64,000 bases of DNA from Rhodococcus yunnanensis NBRC 103083 (GTDB lineage Bacteria; Actinomycetota; Actinomycetes; Mycobacteriales; Mycobacteriaceae). The position numbers were made by a program, and so were the translations under genes. The notes below the pieces were generated by a model that saw nothing but the letters and a program-made list of their open reading frames with translations, made no database searches and was not told where the DNA came from. Positions 1 through 8,477 of this stretch are shown here, in pieces (the stretch's first letter is position 1; each line of letters starts with the position of its first letter). The stretch is taken from positions 124,001-188,000 of the forward strand of contig NZ_BCXH01000007.1 of NCBI RefSeq assembly GCF_001895005.1, written 5' to 3'.

Positions 1-274
1 TCAGGACGCCGGGTTCGCCAAGGTACCCGTGAGCAATCCTCTCCATGGCTACGTCGTCGCCGACGTCCCACGGCTCCCAAGTCTTGGTTGTCATCGACCA
101 TCCACCGAATCGGAGGTACCCGTGCTCGGCCAGACCCGAGATGACATCGAGAACCGTGTCTCGCAGAAATTCGGTAGGCGAGATGCTGCGAATAAAGTAC
201 GCGAACTCCCCCACCGACATCCAGTCGTCGGCCATCGCGGAGAGCAGAAAGTGGTCCAGTCGCTTGTCGCTCAT
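1..274 (-). CDS. presumed immunity protein, 147-residue family, cut by window edge
   Basis: First 91 residues of a protein of the same family as the genes at 4123, 17087, 17650, 20303 and 22727; the C-terminal third lies outside the window. Visible family features are the start MSDKRLDHFLLS, the DDWMSVGEF segment, a GYLRFGGWS segment and W.PW.V. Its ATG overlaps the TGA of the toxin-like gene upstream by four bases (ATGA), so the two are translationally coupled. Of the relatives, the intact gene at 17650 is closest (shares AHGYLGEPG). An immunity role is inferred only from position directly behind a toxin-like gene; I do not recognise the family by name. Confidence 0.72.
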   Translation of the reverse strand, partial: MSDKRLDHFLLSAMADDWMSVGEFAYFIRSISPTEFLRDTVLDVISGLAEHGYLRFGGWSMTTKTWEPWDVGDDVAMERIAHGYLGEPGVL

Positions 275-1233
275 GCTGTGTGCACCTTTTCCTTGTCTCC
301 GCTTGGGTAGTTTATGTCCATCGTCGGTCCGCCCGACCTGCTGCTCTCGCGCAATCTGACCTGAGTGCCGTCGGGAAGCTCAACCACCTGACCGGGGTAT
401 CTGGCGTCCTCCACAACCCGCCCCTCTGCCGTCAAGGTATCCCACAGGTCTCTGAGCTGTTGCTCGTTCTCGACCTGCCGAATCGGGGGATTTCGACCAG
501 GTGACGTCGAATCCCCGATGCAGTCCTTGACACTGTTTTCGTCGACCGGTCCAGCGTCTTCGAAGAACGAACGCGGGATAGCACTGTCGATCGTGTCCCA
601 CGCGTCGACGCCGAACTCGTCGACGAGCGCAAACAGAATCGCACCTATCGACACGACGCCTGCAGCGATAAGCGCTGAGACTGCGGCATCGACGACGAGA
701 GCCAACCCGATCGCTAGCGGGAGGAATGCCCGCGTGTCCTGCCCTGACTCGAAGCCTTCCAAAGCCCGCGCTACCGAGCGGGCAGCCTCGACATCGCACC
801 GGTTCAACTCGACCACGCGGTGCTCGACTTCGCGACGATGGCGGTCTAGTAGTACTGGAGTTACAGCATCTCCTGAGATCGACCAGCTCTCGTCGACCAC
901 ACATCCATCCGCCTCTGCAAGCATGACAGCTTGCGCCAGTTCGTCGCGCTTGGCCGTCAACCTCTGGATCTCGCGGAGTACGACCGACTGCAACGATCGC
1001 GTTGCACCCGCGGTCTGCTCAATTCGCTTGGATTCGGCATCGGCGCAGCTCAGGGCAGAAGATTGTGCATCACCCCTCCACCCGCCGGACTCATGGAGCG
1101 ACTCGAGCGCCGTCCGCGGACCGGTTCCGCGTTTGTCCAGAACATCAGCCTGCTCGCGAAGTTCGCCGGCCTCGACTGCGACCGCTTCCGGTGCCCAACC
1201 GAGGATCACACTCTTGCCGAGGGTGCTCCTCAC
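271..1233 (-). CDS. T7SS-type toxin-like protein with membrane hairpin and C-terminal toxin-style tail
   Basis: 320 residues from a GTG whose bases overlap a TGA of an upstream reading frame (GTGA). Residues 1-165 are alpha-helical without a recognised motif, about 170-205 form a strongly hydrophobic hairpin, a linker follows, and residues 251-320 are a compact tail carrying VVELPDGT, RLRESSRSGGPT and DINYP and ending KVHTA. The SGGPT-DI tail resembles tails of actinobacterial secreted polymorphic toxins, possibly nucleases, but I cannot name the family. A frameshifted full-length paralogue lies at 20743-21704 and an orphan tail at 4563-4823. The longer open frame back to 1287 is rejected because both full-length copies start at the same point with a 4-base overlap. 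Directly downstream is the presumed immunity gene. Confidence 0.7.
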   Translation of the reverse strand: MRSTLGKSVILGWAPEAVAVEAGELREQADVLDKRGTGPRTALESLHESGGWRGDAQSSALSCADAESKRIEQTAGATRSLQSVVLREIQRLTAKRDELAQAVMLAEADGCVVDESWSISGDAVTPVLLDRHRREVEHRVVELNRCDVEAARSVARALEGFESGQDTRAFLPLAIGLALVVDAAVSALIAAGVVSIGAILFALVDEFGVDAWDTIDSAIPRSFFEDAGPVDENSVKDCIGDSTSPGRNPPIRQVENEQQLRDLWDTLTAEGRVVEDARYPGQVVELPDGTQVRLRESSRSGGPTMDINYPSGDKEKVHTA

Positions 1234-1480
1234 TCGTAGGGCTCCCGGAAGTCTCTGCCGAGATGTACGTATTCGTCTGCAGCCCACTCCGCGAGTTCAG
1301 CACCGTTGATGCCGCCGGGTCGGTGGTGACCAGGTCCCAGATTCCGTCTCGAACTGCGCGGCTGGCTCCGTGGCACCAACGCCCGAGGCAACCACACCAG
1401 CGTCTGCACCGCCGAAGACCCAGTCCCCGAAACTCCGACGGTGTCTTGACCGACTCACCCCTGGGTGTAACGAGCAACAT
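1230..1480 (-). pseudogene. degenerate EspC-like partner gene
   Basis: A reading frame ending in TGA at 1230-1232 overlaps the toxin start exactly as the EspC-like gene at 21701 overlaps its toxin. Its last codons read NGAELAEWAADEYVH, loosely matching the end of the 21701 protein (VDAEFAQAL). Further upstream the frame is broken; pieces in two other frames read like coding sequence (GIWDLVTTDP). I infer a frameshifted or decayed secretion partner, but the 5' part cannot be reconstructed with certainty. Confidence 0.3.
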
Positions 1481-1526
1481 TGCGACAGCGATCGATCGAC
1501 CATCACCGGCCGAAGGAAGGACCTCA

Positions 1527-1997
1527 ATGTCCACGCTCGCATCTTCTCCGCTAAAGAATGCATGTCGCGCCGCCGTAGTGGGACTCGCGGCCGTCGGAAC
1601 AATGCTGGCGTCGACGACCGTCGCTGACGCCAGTACTGCTAATCTCACGCCCATCGTCACGCTGGGCCACGGCCTGTCCTCCGATCAGATCGCGCCGTGC
1701 ATCGGATACATCGACGTTCAAGCCGCGTCCGACTACCCCGCCCCCTATCCGCCCAACTACGTCCGATTCACAACGCATTTCATCGGCATCGCTCAGGCCT
1801 GCTCCGTCAGCGGAACGATCGAGTGGCGCAACCTCGACACCGGCGAGTCGGGAAGCAGACAATGGGCGGTCAGCGGCTGGGACGGTCCGAGCGCTCCGAC
1901 GTTCGCGTCAATCGAACCCGGCGCTGGCCGAGTGAGCCTGAACATCACCACAACCATGCCGCACATCCCAGGGCGCGGGCAGTTCACCGCAGCGTGA
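1527..1997 (+). CDS. small secreted protein with signal peptide
   Basis: 156 residues. Residues 1-35 are a Sec signal peptide: short positive start, hydrophobic AAVVGLAAVGTMLA, then a cut likely after VADA or ASTA. The mature part has two cysteines (around CIGY and CSVSG) that could form a disulfide, and beta-rich sequence with WRNLDTGESG and WAVSGW. The ATG follows a purine-rich ribosome site (GAAGGAAGGA, six bases before). No family recognised. It points away from the toxin cassette on the minus strand and stands alone; an extracellular role is all that can be inferred. Confidence 0.75.
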   Translation: MSTLASSPLKNACRAAVVGLAAVGTMLASTTVADASTANLTPIVTLGHGLSSDQIAPCIGYIDVQAASDYPAPYPPNYVRFTTHFIGIAQACSVSGTIEWRNLDTGESGSRQWAVSGWDGPSAPTFASIEPGAGRVSLNITTTMPHIPGRGQFTAA

Positions 1998-2274
1998 ATT
2001 GTTTCCTGCCCACCAACAAGGTCAGAGCCGGGAATCGATTCGTCGTGAAGGACGACTCCCGACGCGATGCAAACGTCTCGACGGGCAGCAGCTTCCAATC
2101 TGTGCGCATCAAGCACTCTCTGTTGACACTGCAGCGGAAATGAGAGACGAAGAGGCTGTTGCAGATGAGTTCAGAACCTACCGGTCCCAGAAATTTAGGT
2201 GCGGCCAAGCAATGTACATGCCATTGTCTCAAACGATCACGCCTACCGAGGAACTCGACCGAAAGTGAACCCAA

Positions 2275-2589
2275 GTGACTGTCGACTACCAACGTTCGCG
2301 CGACGACGTGGTCACCTGGCCGACCGATCCGCGTGCCAGGCGAGCCTTGGAGGAATGGTTCAACAAGCTCGACGCTTCCCCGGCTGTACACCCGACTCTC
2401 GCGGCCGGTGAACTGGACTTCTCGGGAGCCGATCTTTCCGGGCTCGATATCGGTGATGCCGACTGGGTTTCGGCCACTCTACGAGACAACAGACTGCGTT
2501 GGAGACGATGTTCAATAGGTTGGGGAACCCCGCCGACGGCAACTCGCACAGAATCGCAGACGCATACGGACGGGTGATCCTGAAAGATG
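2275..2589 (+). pseudogene. truncated pentapeptide-repeat gene joined to the tail of a T7SS-type gene
   Basis: From GTG 2275 the first 67 codons are almost identical to the pentapeptide gene at 12471 (RSRDDVVTWPTDPRARRALE, then LDFSGADLSGLDIG). After VSATL the frame reads nonsense to a stop at 2577. In the frame starting 2484 the sequence is instead the C-terminal 35 codons of the protein at 13803 (RQQTALETMFNRLGN to VILKDG, stop 2589). The object is a recombination product, and no functional protein is expected. Confidence 0.8.
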
Positions 2590-3396
2590 GCTAGAGCAAC
2601 ACGGTCAGCGGCGCTCGCAGCGGTAGCTGTGGTGCTGGTCGGCTGCGGCGGGCACGACCCCCACCAGACGCGGCCCCGGCGACACCGAATCTCGATCCAC
2701 CGGTGCAGTACACGACGGAGTGGACCGCGCCCACCGGCATCGATCTGTTCGACCGGTCGGGTGAGCTCGTGCGAGCAGCCGTCGAGGCGGGCGACTACGC
2801 GATAGGTTTCGGCGTCGGCAAGTTCGCGGATTACCCGCCTTCCCGGGTACCTGGAGGCAATCGGGGCGCCATACGACGGCGACAGTCACTACACGCCGTA
2901 CTACTACGCGCGCAGCCCGAAGGAGCCGGAATCCACCACGTGGGCCCAGTACTACCATCTGGCGCAGCTCGGTTCGGATGGCAAGACGGTAGATGCGACG
3001 GTATGCGGCTACGGGCTCGGCATCGATTCGACCGAGAATTACAACCTTTCGCCCATCAAGGATGCAATCCACGTGCAACTGTCGACTACCGCGGACAACG
3101 CCGAACTTCCTGGGATTCCCGACACCGACGCAATGTCACACGACCGTCGCGCACATTTTCTCCCGAGTTGGAACGTGTTCGGTGATTGGAAGATCGATGA
3201 GATGGTGCATGCGGCCTACACCGACGACGAGTCGATCGCGGCGCCGTGTCACGACTGGTGGGCGGCGCAGTTCCCCACCTTCGTTCACAAGGATGCGTCA
3301 CCGTACCTGTACCCACCCGACGGGTATGTCTTTCCGACGGTCCCCGACAACCACCTGCAGTATCCCGAGTGGATCGGGCCGTCGAATCCGTCCTAG
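2587..3396 (+). pseudogene. lipoprotein gene, frameshifted copy
   Basis: Close copy of the intact lipoprotein gene at 16075. It begins MARATRSAALAAVAVVLVGC with a clear lipobox (LVGC), then shifts frame near 2650 (after CGG), recovers the original frame content as QYTTEWTAPTGIDLFDRSGE, shifts again near 2840 where the sequence between TACCCGCCTT and CCCGGGTA has lost two bases, and ends in frame with PEWIGPSNPS. Two indels against the intact copy make it a pseudogene unless they are sequencing errors. Confidence 0.82.
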
Positions 3397-3444
3397 AGCG
3401 CGCCGGCCGCGTCGCTCGCTGCTGCCCACCCCCTGCCCTGCACG

Positions 3445-3987
3445 AGAATTTCGCCGACCGATTCGCCGGATAACTCCAAGATCGAAGCACTGACTCTCAC
3501 CGATCCCAATAAGCAGGAACGTATTCCGTTGTTGGTGACCGGCGGAGTCCACGCTCGCGAGCGGCCACCACCGAACGCACTGATGGAGCTCGCCGAGAAA
3601 TTGCTGATCGCACGCACCTCCGGCGTGGACATCGTCTGTCCCGCCTTCACCAGCGCAGGAGTGACCTACAGTGACCCGAACTAACGAATTTCGGCAGCCG
3701 AGGTCGCCGGGATTTTCGACAAGTTCGAACTGATTCTGCTGCCGTTGGTCAACCCGGACGGCCGTGACTTCAGCATCCTGGGGACAACACCCGACGATGC
3801 GCTGTGGCGCAAGAACCGCCGCGACGTCCGAGTTCCGGGCGACAATCTGCCACCCGACTGCGACGGCACCGATCTCAACCGCAGTTTTCCGATTGCCCTG
3901 CATCACAACAAGTTCTACCGGCCGGACGCCGCAGACCGGATGCGTGCCGAGATTCTCGCGTCGGCGGCAGCTGTGAGAGTCTACTGA
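3445..3987 (+). pseudogene. zinc carboxypeptidase (M14 family) remnant
   Basis: One frame reads through the M14 metallocarboxypeptidase core: LVTGGVHARERPPPNALMEL holds the zinc-binding HxxE, and LVNPDGRDFS, LWRKNRRD and DLNRSFP match the substrate-binding NPDG/R...DLNR block of the family. An in-frame TAA at 3682-3684 separates the two halves, there is no start or signal peptide, and the frame stops at 3987 before the second zinc histidine and catalytic glutamate. It follows the broken lipoprotein copy and is not present after the intact copy at 16887. Confidence 0.8.
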
Positions 3988-4122
3988 GATCGAACTCAGG
4001 CACCGCGTGATCTGGACGAATCAAGCCTCCCGGATCAACCGCGGTCGTCGAACATGTCCATTTCTCTGGCTCTTCATCGGATGTTTCACTACGTAGGCTC
4101 GACACGAAAACTCACGAACCGG

Positions 4123-4566
4123 TCAGGGGTTCCAACGTGGAAATTTACCCTCTGCCCGGAGAGAGGGGTCCGTCTCCCAGGGATCGCCGTAGACTTCAAA
4201 AGGGTTGCCCAGTTCGGCAATTCGTCTCCTGCCAGCGGCAGTAATGCCAGCCTGAAAGACTTCGGTGTCGACGAGTTGCCTGTCAGTTCCGGCCAGTAGG
4301 CCAGGCTCACCGTCGAAACCGTTCGCGATCCGGTCCAACGCAACCTCGTTGCTTACCTTCCAAGGCTCCCAAGTTCCAGTGTCCCTCGACCAGCCGCCGT
4401 ACTCGAGATAGCCCTTCGTTGCGAGTTCGGCGATTACGTCGAGTACCGCCGTGGAGGAGTATCCACTCGGAGTGATCTGCCGCATGAAGAACACGAACGC
4501 ACCAACCGGCATCCAGTCATCTGAAAGGTCATACAGCAAGAAGTGTTCGAGTCTTTTGTCGATCAT
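4123..4566 (-). CDS. presumed immunity protein (147-residue family)
   Basis: 147 residues, full length. Family hallmarks: MIDKRLEHFLLYD, SDDWMPVGAF, ITPSGY, GYLEYGGWSRDTGTWEPWKV, RIANGFDGEPG, and the end ELGNPFEVYGDPW. No signal peptide or membrane segment, so cytoplasmic. It overlaps the orphan toxin tail upstream by ATGA. Closest relative in the window is the gene at 20303, which sits behind the frameshifted toxin; the two cassettes therefore descend from one. Role as cognate inhibitor is inferred from this fixed pairing only. Confidence 0.75.
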   Translation of the reverse strand: MIDKRLEHFLLYDLSDDWMPVGAFVFFMRQITPSGYSSTAVLDVIAELATKGYLEYGGWSRDTGTWEPWKVSNEVALDRIANGFDGEPGLLAGTDRQLVDTEVFQAGITAAGRRRIAELGNPFEVYGDPWETDPSLRAEGKFPRWNP

Positions 4567-4823
4567 GCAGTATGCACCTTCACCCTTCCGCCACCTGGAT
4601 ATCTGATGTCCAGCGTGGCCCCACCCGACTGTCTAGTCCCGCGCATCCGAATCTTCGTCCCGTCAGGGAGTCCGACGACCCTACCTGGATAGTTGGGTTG
4701 CTCCACCACCCGCCCTTCCTCTGTCAGCGAGTCCCAGAGGTCACGAATCTGCTGGTCCGTGTCGACCTGCCGAACGTTGGAATTTCGACTCGGAACTGTT
4801 GCCGCTCGTATCACCTCTCGCAC
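4563..4823 (-). CDS. orphan toxin tail without N-terminal secretion part
   Basis: 86 residues from a GTG; the homologous frame can be followed back to about 4862 (PADEPGVREVI against PVDEAGVKDQI of the 20743 copy) and is closed by a TGA near 4886. The module contains RQVDTDQQIRDLWDSL, VVGLPDGTKIRMRG, RQSGGATLDIRYPGG and KVHTA, that is the 70-residue tail only, without the helical part and membrane hairpin. Its stop overlaps the immunity-type gene start. This is what a displaced tail/immunity cassette looks like in other polymorphic toxin loci. Whether it is expressed is unknown. Confidence 0.6.
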   Translation of the reverse strand: MREVIRAATVPSRNSNVRQVDTDQQIRDLWDSLTEEGRVVEQPNYPGRVVGLPDGTKIRMRGTRQSGGATLDIRYPGGGRVKVHTA

Positions 4824-4864
4824 CCCAGGCTCATCCGCGGGACGCCGAAGGTCTGCGTCGATGC

Positions 4865-5285
4865 GATCGACGGCTAGGCAGAGGTGTACTCACCCGGCCT
4901 CGATGCTGGTGGACAACCGATCCAACTCCCCCTCGCCGAGCACCGCGAGACTCGGTCCAGCTTGGCGAGTCCACTGACCGCGGAACGACGCCGAGCAGCT
5001 GCCAGACGCCTGCAAGGACGATGACCGTCGCTGCGGGGGGATCTGTCCTCGGCTCGCCGTCTTCGATCGACGCAACGTCGCTCTGGATCTATTCCTCCTC
5101 GGGAACCAACCAGTCATCCGGTGCGTCAAACTCCTTGACAGGAACAAACGGACACTTTGGGGGGGATGACAATGTGGCCGAAAACAATCTGGGAGGCGCT
5201 GCAGCTTCCGGCAATTCGGTTACGACGGCATAGTCCGGGGCTGTCGAGGACAAGTAGCGCGAACTCCGCACGCTCACAGAGTGCG
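4865..5285. other. no confident gene
   Basis: About 420 bases between the orphan toxin tail and the colicin-immunity-like gene. Short frames exist on both strands (for example one ending DAPDDWLVPEEE on the minus strand near 5089) but none has a family match, a clear ribosome site or a paralogue elsewhere in the window. Likely eroded sequence of the lost toxin N-terminus. Confidence 0.4.
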
Positions 5286-5960
5286 GTGTTCATCCCGTTG
5301 GTCCAAGACTTCGTCGAGAAGCGGGTCTCCGCGCAGGACTTCGAAACGCGATACTTCCGACTTGTAAGGGAATATCCCGGCAAGCTGGATGCGCGGGTGT
5401 CCAAGGCGGTCAACTACTTGTTCTGCGAGGTCGACGCACTCGTCCTCGACGAACGATTGAGCGACCCAGACGACCCAGACCAGATCGACGAGGCGACATT
5501 GTGGATGTGCGCGAAGCACGCATTGAGGTCGCTGATACGCGTCGGAGAGGCGGCCGATATCGACGACTCCGTCGAATCATTGTTCACAGCATCGCATTCG
5601 GAGGATTGGGACACCCGAGACCGAGCAGCGTTCTTGCTAGCCGCTTGGCTGCCACACCCCGACATCGAACAGCGACTGATCGAGATGCTGCACGACGTTA
5701 ACATCGCCGTGCAAGTATCTGCGACTGAATCGCTGGTCACCCAAGGTGAACGGTCTGCGATACTGGCGGTGCTGAGAGATTTCGGTGAGCGAATCGACGA
5801 CCCCGACACCTACAGCATGGCCACCAAGCTCCACGAACTACAAGGATGCGGGAGTGCACCGATCTTGCAACAGGCCAGGGCCATCCTGGCCGAAGGCACA
5901 ACGCCGTCCGTGGAAGCCGGGATTCGTGAAGTCGAGCGACTCTTCGGCCATCTCCGCTAG
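5286..5960 (+). CDS. colicin-D-immunity-like protein with C-terminal helical-repeat half
   Basis: 224 residues from GTG 5286. Residues 1-75 (FIPLVQDFVEKRVSAQDFET, RYFRLVREYPGK, YLFCEVDALVLDERL, DPDQIDE) fit the bacterial self-protective colicin-like immunity family (ImmD type), whose known members bind and block tRNA-cleaving toxins. Residues about 90-220 read as paired helices of HEAT type (TRDRAAFLLAAWLPHPDIEQ, IAVQVSATESLVTQGERSAI). The start is uncertain: the frame is open upstream to 5157 with ATGs at 5166 and 5172 behind a G-run, but that leader does not look coding and the paralogue at 6918 begins its homology at the same point. No toxin gene is adjacent on this strand. Confidence 0.65.
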   Translation: MFIPLVQDFVEKRVSAQDFETRYFRLVREYPGKLDARVSKAVNYLFCEVDALVLDERLSDPDDPDQIDEATLWMCAKHALRSLIRVGEAADIDDSVESLFTASHSEDWDTRDRAAFLLAAWLPHPDIEQRLIEMLHDVNIAVQVSATESLVTQGERSAILAVLRDFGERIDDPDTYSMATKLHELQGCGSAPILQQARAILAEGTTPSVEAGIREVERLFGHLR

Positions 5961-6097
5961 TCGTTGGGCTCATCGATGCCGACCCAGCAGACGACAACAC
6001 TCAAATGCTTCGGGGATCACAGCAGCTGAACAACAACACAAGTGACTAGGACTTCATGTTCGCAGGGCTCAACGGCAGCTTGCCTTGGTGTCGACCT

Positions 6098-6700
6098 CAG
6101 CTGAACACACAACCCACGACTGCGACAACAATGCAGACGAAGAAGATTTGTCCCTCGCGAACCCGAGGTCAGCACCGACCTCTACGGCATCGATGTTGGA
6201 TCCGAGGAACACGAAGTCCCACTGATAGTTGTGCTCCTGCTTCGCGATCAGCTCGCGCACCGCGGTATTGGTCCACTCCTTGCTTGCGTTCTCGTGTCTG
6301 TCGGTCATCTTGAGCACGGTGACGGAACCGGGGCGATCCTCCTCGGCCAAGGCTGCCAGCTCGGCGCCGACCTCGGTGACAAGCCGACCGACGGCGTCGT
6401 ACAGTCCCGTTCCCGCGAGGCTCCAGAACGAGCGCCGAAACGTCGACGATCGGCTTGGAACTGTAGACGAACTCGTATCGGTCGGCGAAGTGGGCGAGCG
6501 TGACGTTCGTTTCGCCGTCCGACTCACGCTCCTTGGCGATGAAGGAATCGAACCCGCCGCGGGTGCCTCGCGCCCGCCTTCGCCGCCGCAGCCGACCGAC
6601 ACGAGAACACCCACGGTCTGAATCCAGACGGGCGTCGCCGCCCGGTGGAGGAGTTGCACGCTCTGGCAGTCGATCTCGGATCCACTGCTTAGACGCAACG
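6098..6700 (-). pseudogene. VWA-domain gene, truncated and frameshifted copy of 26559
   Basis: Two frames together rebuild most of the protein encoded at 26559-27203: GGFDSFIAKERESDGETNVT to LVLEPRGNG in one frame, then TGLYDAVGRLVTEVGAELAA to VEVGADLGFARDKS in another (shift near 6420). The N-terminal metal-site motif DRSGS is not recognisable, a second metal-site block reads KMTDRHEN instead of VMTDGHEN, and the 3' end is cut after FARDKS, where sequence jumps to what in the other locus lies about 180 bases downstream. Not functional. Confidence 0.75.
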
Positions 6701-6868
6701 CTCACCAAAGGACAAGGAGACCTACATGCAACAGCCCGACAACGTTGCTTCACGTTGGCATTTCGCATCGACAATCATATCGACCTTCTTGGTGGAACCA
6801 CCACCAGCCCTCTCTGCGTCCAACCGGTAGAAGGCTTGACATGGACAGCGACGCAGGAGGAGATCCGA

Positions 6869-7217
6869 TGTTCATACGGACGGAGTTGATGCGCAGTGCG
6901 CTGCCCATATCCCGCTGATGCGAGACTTCGTCGATCACCGAATCTCCGCCTCCGACTTCGATACCCGCTACCTTCGGTTGGTCGAAAACTACCCGGGACT
7001 ACTGGACCCGCGGGTATTCCGCTCGGTCGACCTCCTCTTTTATGAGGTCGACGCTCTGGTGCTGGATGAACGTCTTCGCGACCGGAATGACCGAAATGAA
7101 ATCGATGAGTATCGGCTGCCGATTTCCGCGCGCGACACTCTCGCGAAACTGCAGGAAGTTCGACGACAGGCGACGAGATTCCGACCGATCAGCAGTTGTT
7201 GGGCTCGTCGAGCTTGA
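6869..7217 (+). pseudogene. colicin-D-immunity-like gene, frameshifted
   Basis: An ATG at 6869 has an excellent ribosome site (AGGAGG eight bases upstream) but runs only 16 codons (MFIRTELMRSALPISR) to TGA. In the next frame the colicin-immunity family begins at once: IPLMRDFVDHRISASDFDTR, YLRLVENYPGLLD, LLFYEVDALVLDERLRDR, NEIDEY. The last 15 residues are unrelated and run into the 3' end of the convergent lipoprotein gene. One frameshift near 6910 separates start and domain. Paralogue of 5286. Confidence 0.65.
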
Positions 7218-7659
7218 CGACGGACAACACCGCGTCACCTTCCCCGATGGGAACTCCGACTCCGGGAGTCTGATCCACGACAATCCAATTCGAGTCATTG
7301 ATCTGCGAACGCCCGGCACCCGTCGCGTCTTCGCTACGGGAGAAGAAGACTCCGGCATCTTGGATCAAATTCTGTGCTGCCTGAAGGTTCATACACACGA
7401 CCGGTGGCATGAGCACGGGAGCCGCCACAGCTTCAGGAGTCACAACCGCCGGCGGAACGACAGCAGGCGCGGGAATTGCCGCCGGAGCAGCGGGCGCAGG
7501 CGTCACCGATGCGGTCGTTGTCGTCGCAGGTGCGACTACCGTCGTGGTCGACGACGTGGTGGAGGACTCGGCGACCGCCGTCGACTCCTCGCTCGAACTG
7601 CATGCTGCAGCCGTTCCCACGAGTGCCATCCCCGCAGCCGCCACGATGACGGACCGCAT
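7189..7659 (-). CDS. lipoprotein with PASTA-like C-terminal domain
   Basis: 156 residues. Residues 1-20 are a signal sequence ending TAAAC, a weak lipobox with alanine in place of leucine. Residues about 22-90 are a Ser/Thr/Pro/Ala-rich linker (SSTTSSTTTVVAPATTTTA, repeated PA pairs) and about 95-156 a single PASTA-like unit: VVCMNLQAAQNLIQDAG, then VVDQTPGVGVPIGEGD and LSVVKL. PASTA units bind peptidoglycan fragments or act as spacers at the cell wall. Start chosen for GGAGG ahead of the ATG; an alternative ATG 55 bases upstream adds MTKNSQLASV. A frameshifted paralogue lies at 22146. It converges on the pseudogene at 6869. Confidence 0.75.
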   Translation of the reverse strand: MRSVIVAAAGMALVGTAAACSSSEESTAVAESSTTSSTTTVVAPATTTTASVTPAPAAPAAIPAPAVVPPAVVTPEAVAAPVLMPPVVCMNLQAAQNLIQDAGVFFSRSEDATGAGRSQINDSNWIVVDQTPGVGVPIGEGDAVLSVVKLDEPNNC

Positions 7660-8477
7660 CACTCTGCCTCCCCTGCGGGATGTTGCAACGCTCGCGAGCT
7701 GGCTGTTCTTGGTCATTTCGGCACCCTTCTGATGTCCGCGCGTGATCGCAGCGGCATTAACGCGTTGTAGATCGAGGAAGGATGTCAATTGTTACAACAA
7801 CGAACTACCACCGCGGCGCCCTCCGAAGGGTCGCCGCTCGCCGACATTTATCCCCAGAAGGTGCTTCGAACTGCGCCTTCTTGCTTCGTGCAGTTACTCA
7901 GAATCATGGCCGCACATCGTCGCGGCCCCCGAAGTTCATTCAGCCGAATGAACTCGACTCGGGTCCCATGCCTCAACTCTCGCAACAAGGGGGTGCGAAC
8001 GCAGCAGCTTTCCGGACGCGCCTGGATCTGAGGTTATTACGTACGACGCGGTGGAGCCCTTCGGATCCTGGAGGACGCAGACTTCCACCTCATGTCAGTT
8101 CCAATGCGCACGCCTGGGAGCCAGCGCATTGATGCACAACGACTGTTGCTCGCTCAGACGACCTGAATGCCACGAATGAACAGCCGCACGATTGTCTGAT
8201 TCCACGTCGGCGTCATCCCCAGTTCACGACCGATGGTTCATCGGCCAGCTAGCAGACGCCGCCGCGTGTAACCGCCTTCGCCGCCGAGGCCTCCGAAGCG
8301 TCGAGAACCCTTCAGTTCTGCACCGGTCGCCCCTTCACTGGTTCTTAGACGCATCTCGACTCCATTCGGTTCCCTCCGGCGGCGTAGTTCTCACAATTGG
8401 TAACTTCCGAGTTCTACTGTGGCGGAGTCTGATTCCTAATGTGCTCATCTGTCTGGCTCATGGTGTAACTTCGCTGC
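7660..8477. other. long stretch without a confident gene
   Basis: Only short frames are present. Part of 7900-8160 has codon-like texture in shifting frames, as expected of decayed coding sequence, but no family can be named. The first 100 bases presumably hold the promoter of the lipoprotein gene read leftwards, and the last part precedes the ATG at 8478. Confidence 0.4.

Larger units (their letters stand above)
2199..3396 (+). repeat. mosaic duplicate of 12.4-16.9 kb with internal deletion
   Basis: Bases 2199-2480 match about 12405-12687 (upstream region and first third of a pentapeptide gene), then sequence jumps to a match with about 15974-16887 (tail of the 759-residue protein and the whole lipoprotein gene). 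About 3.3 kb present in the other copy are absent here. The join lies near 2481 in the codons after VSAT. Confidence 0.8.

Noticed and set aside
271..1233. Toxin tail called as colicin D or EndoU nuclease
   Set aside because: The motif SGGPT-DI recalls secreted toxin tails but the catalytic histidines or lysines of those families cannot be placed; left unnamed.
518..1309. 263-codon plus-strand frame opposite the toxin gene
   Set aside because: It is the antisense of a gene with paralogues at 20743 and 4563; its protein is Ser/Arg/Thr-rich with no domain, as expected of a shadow frame.
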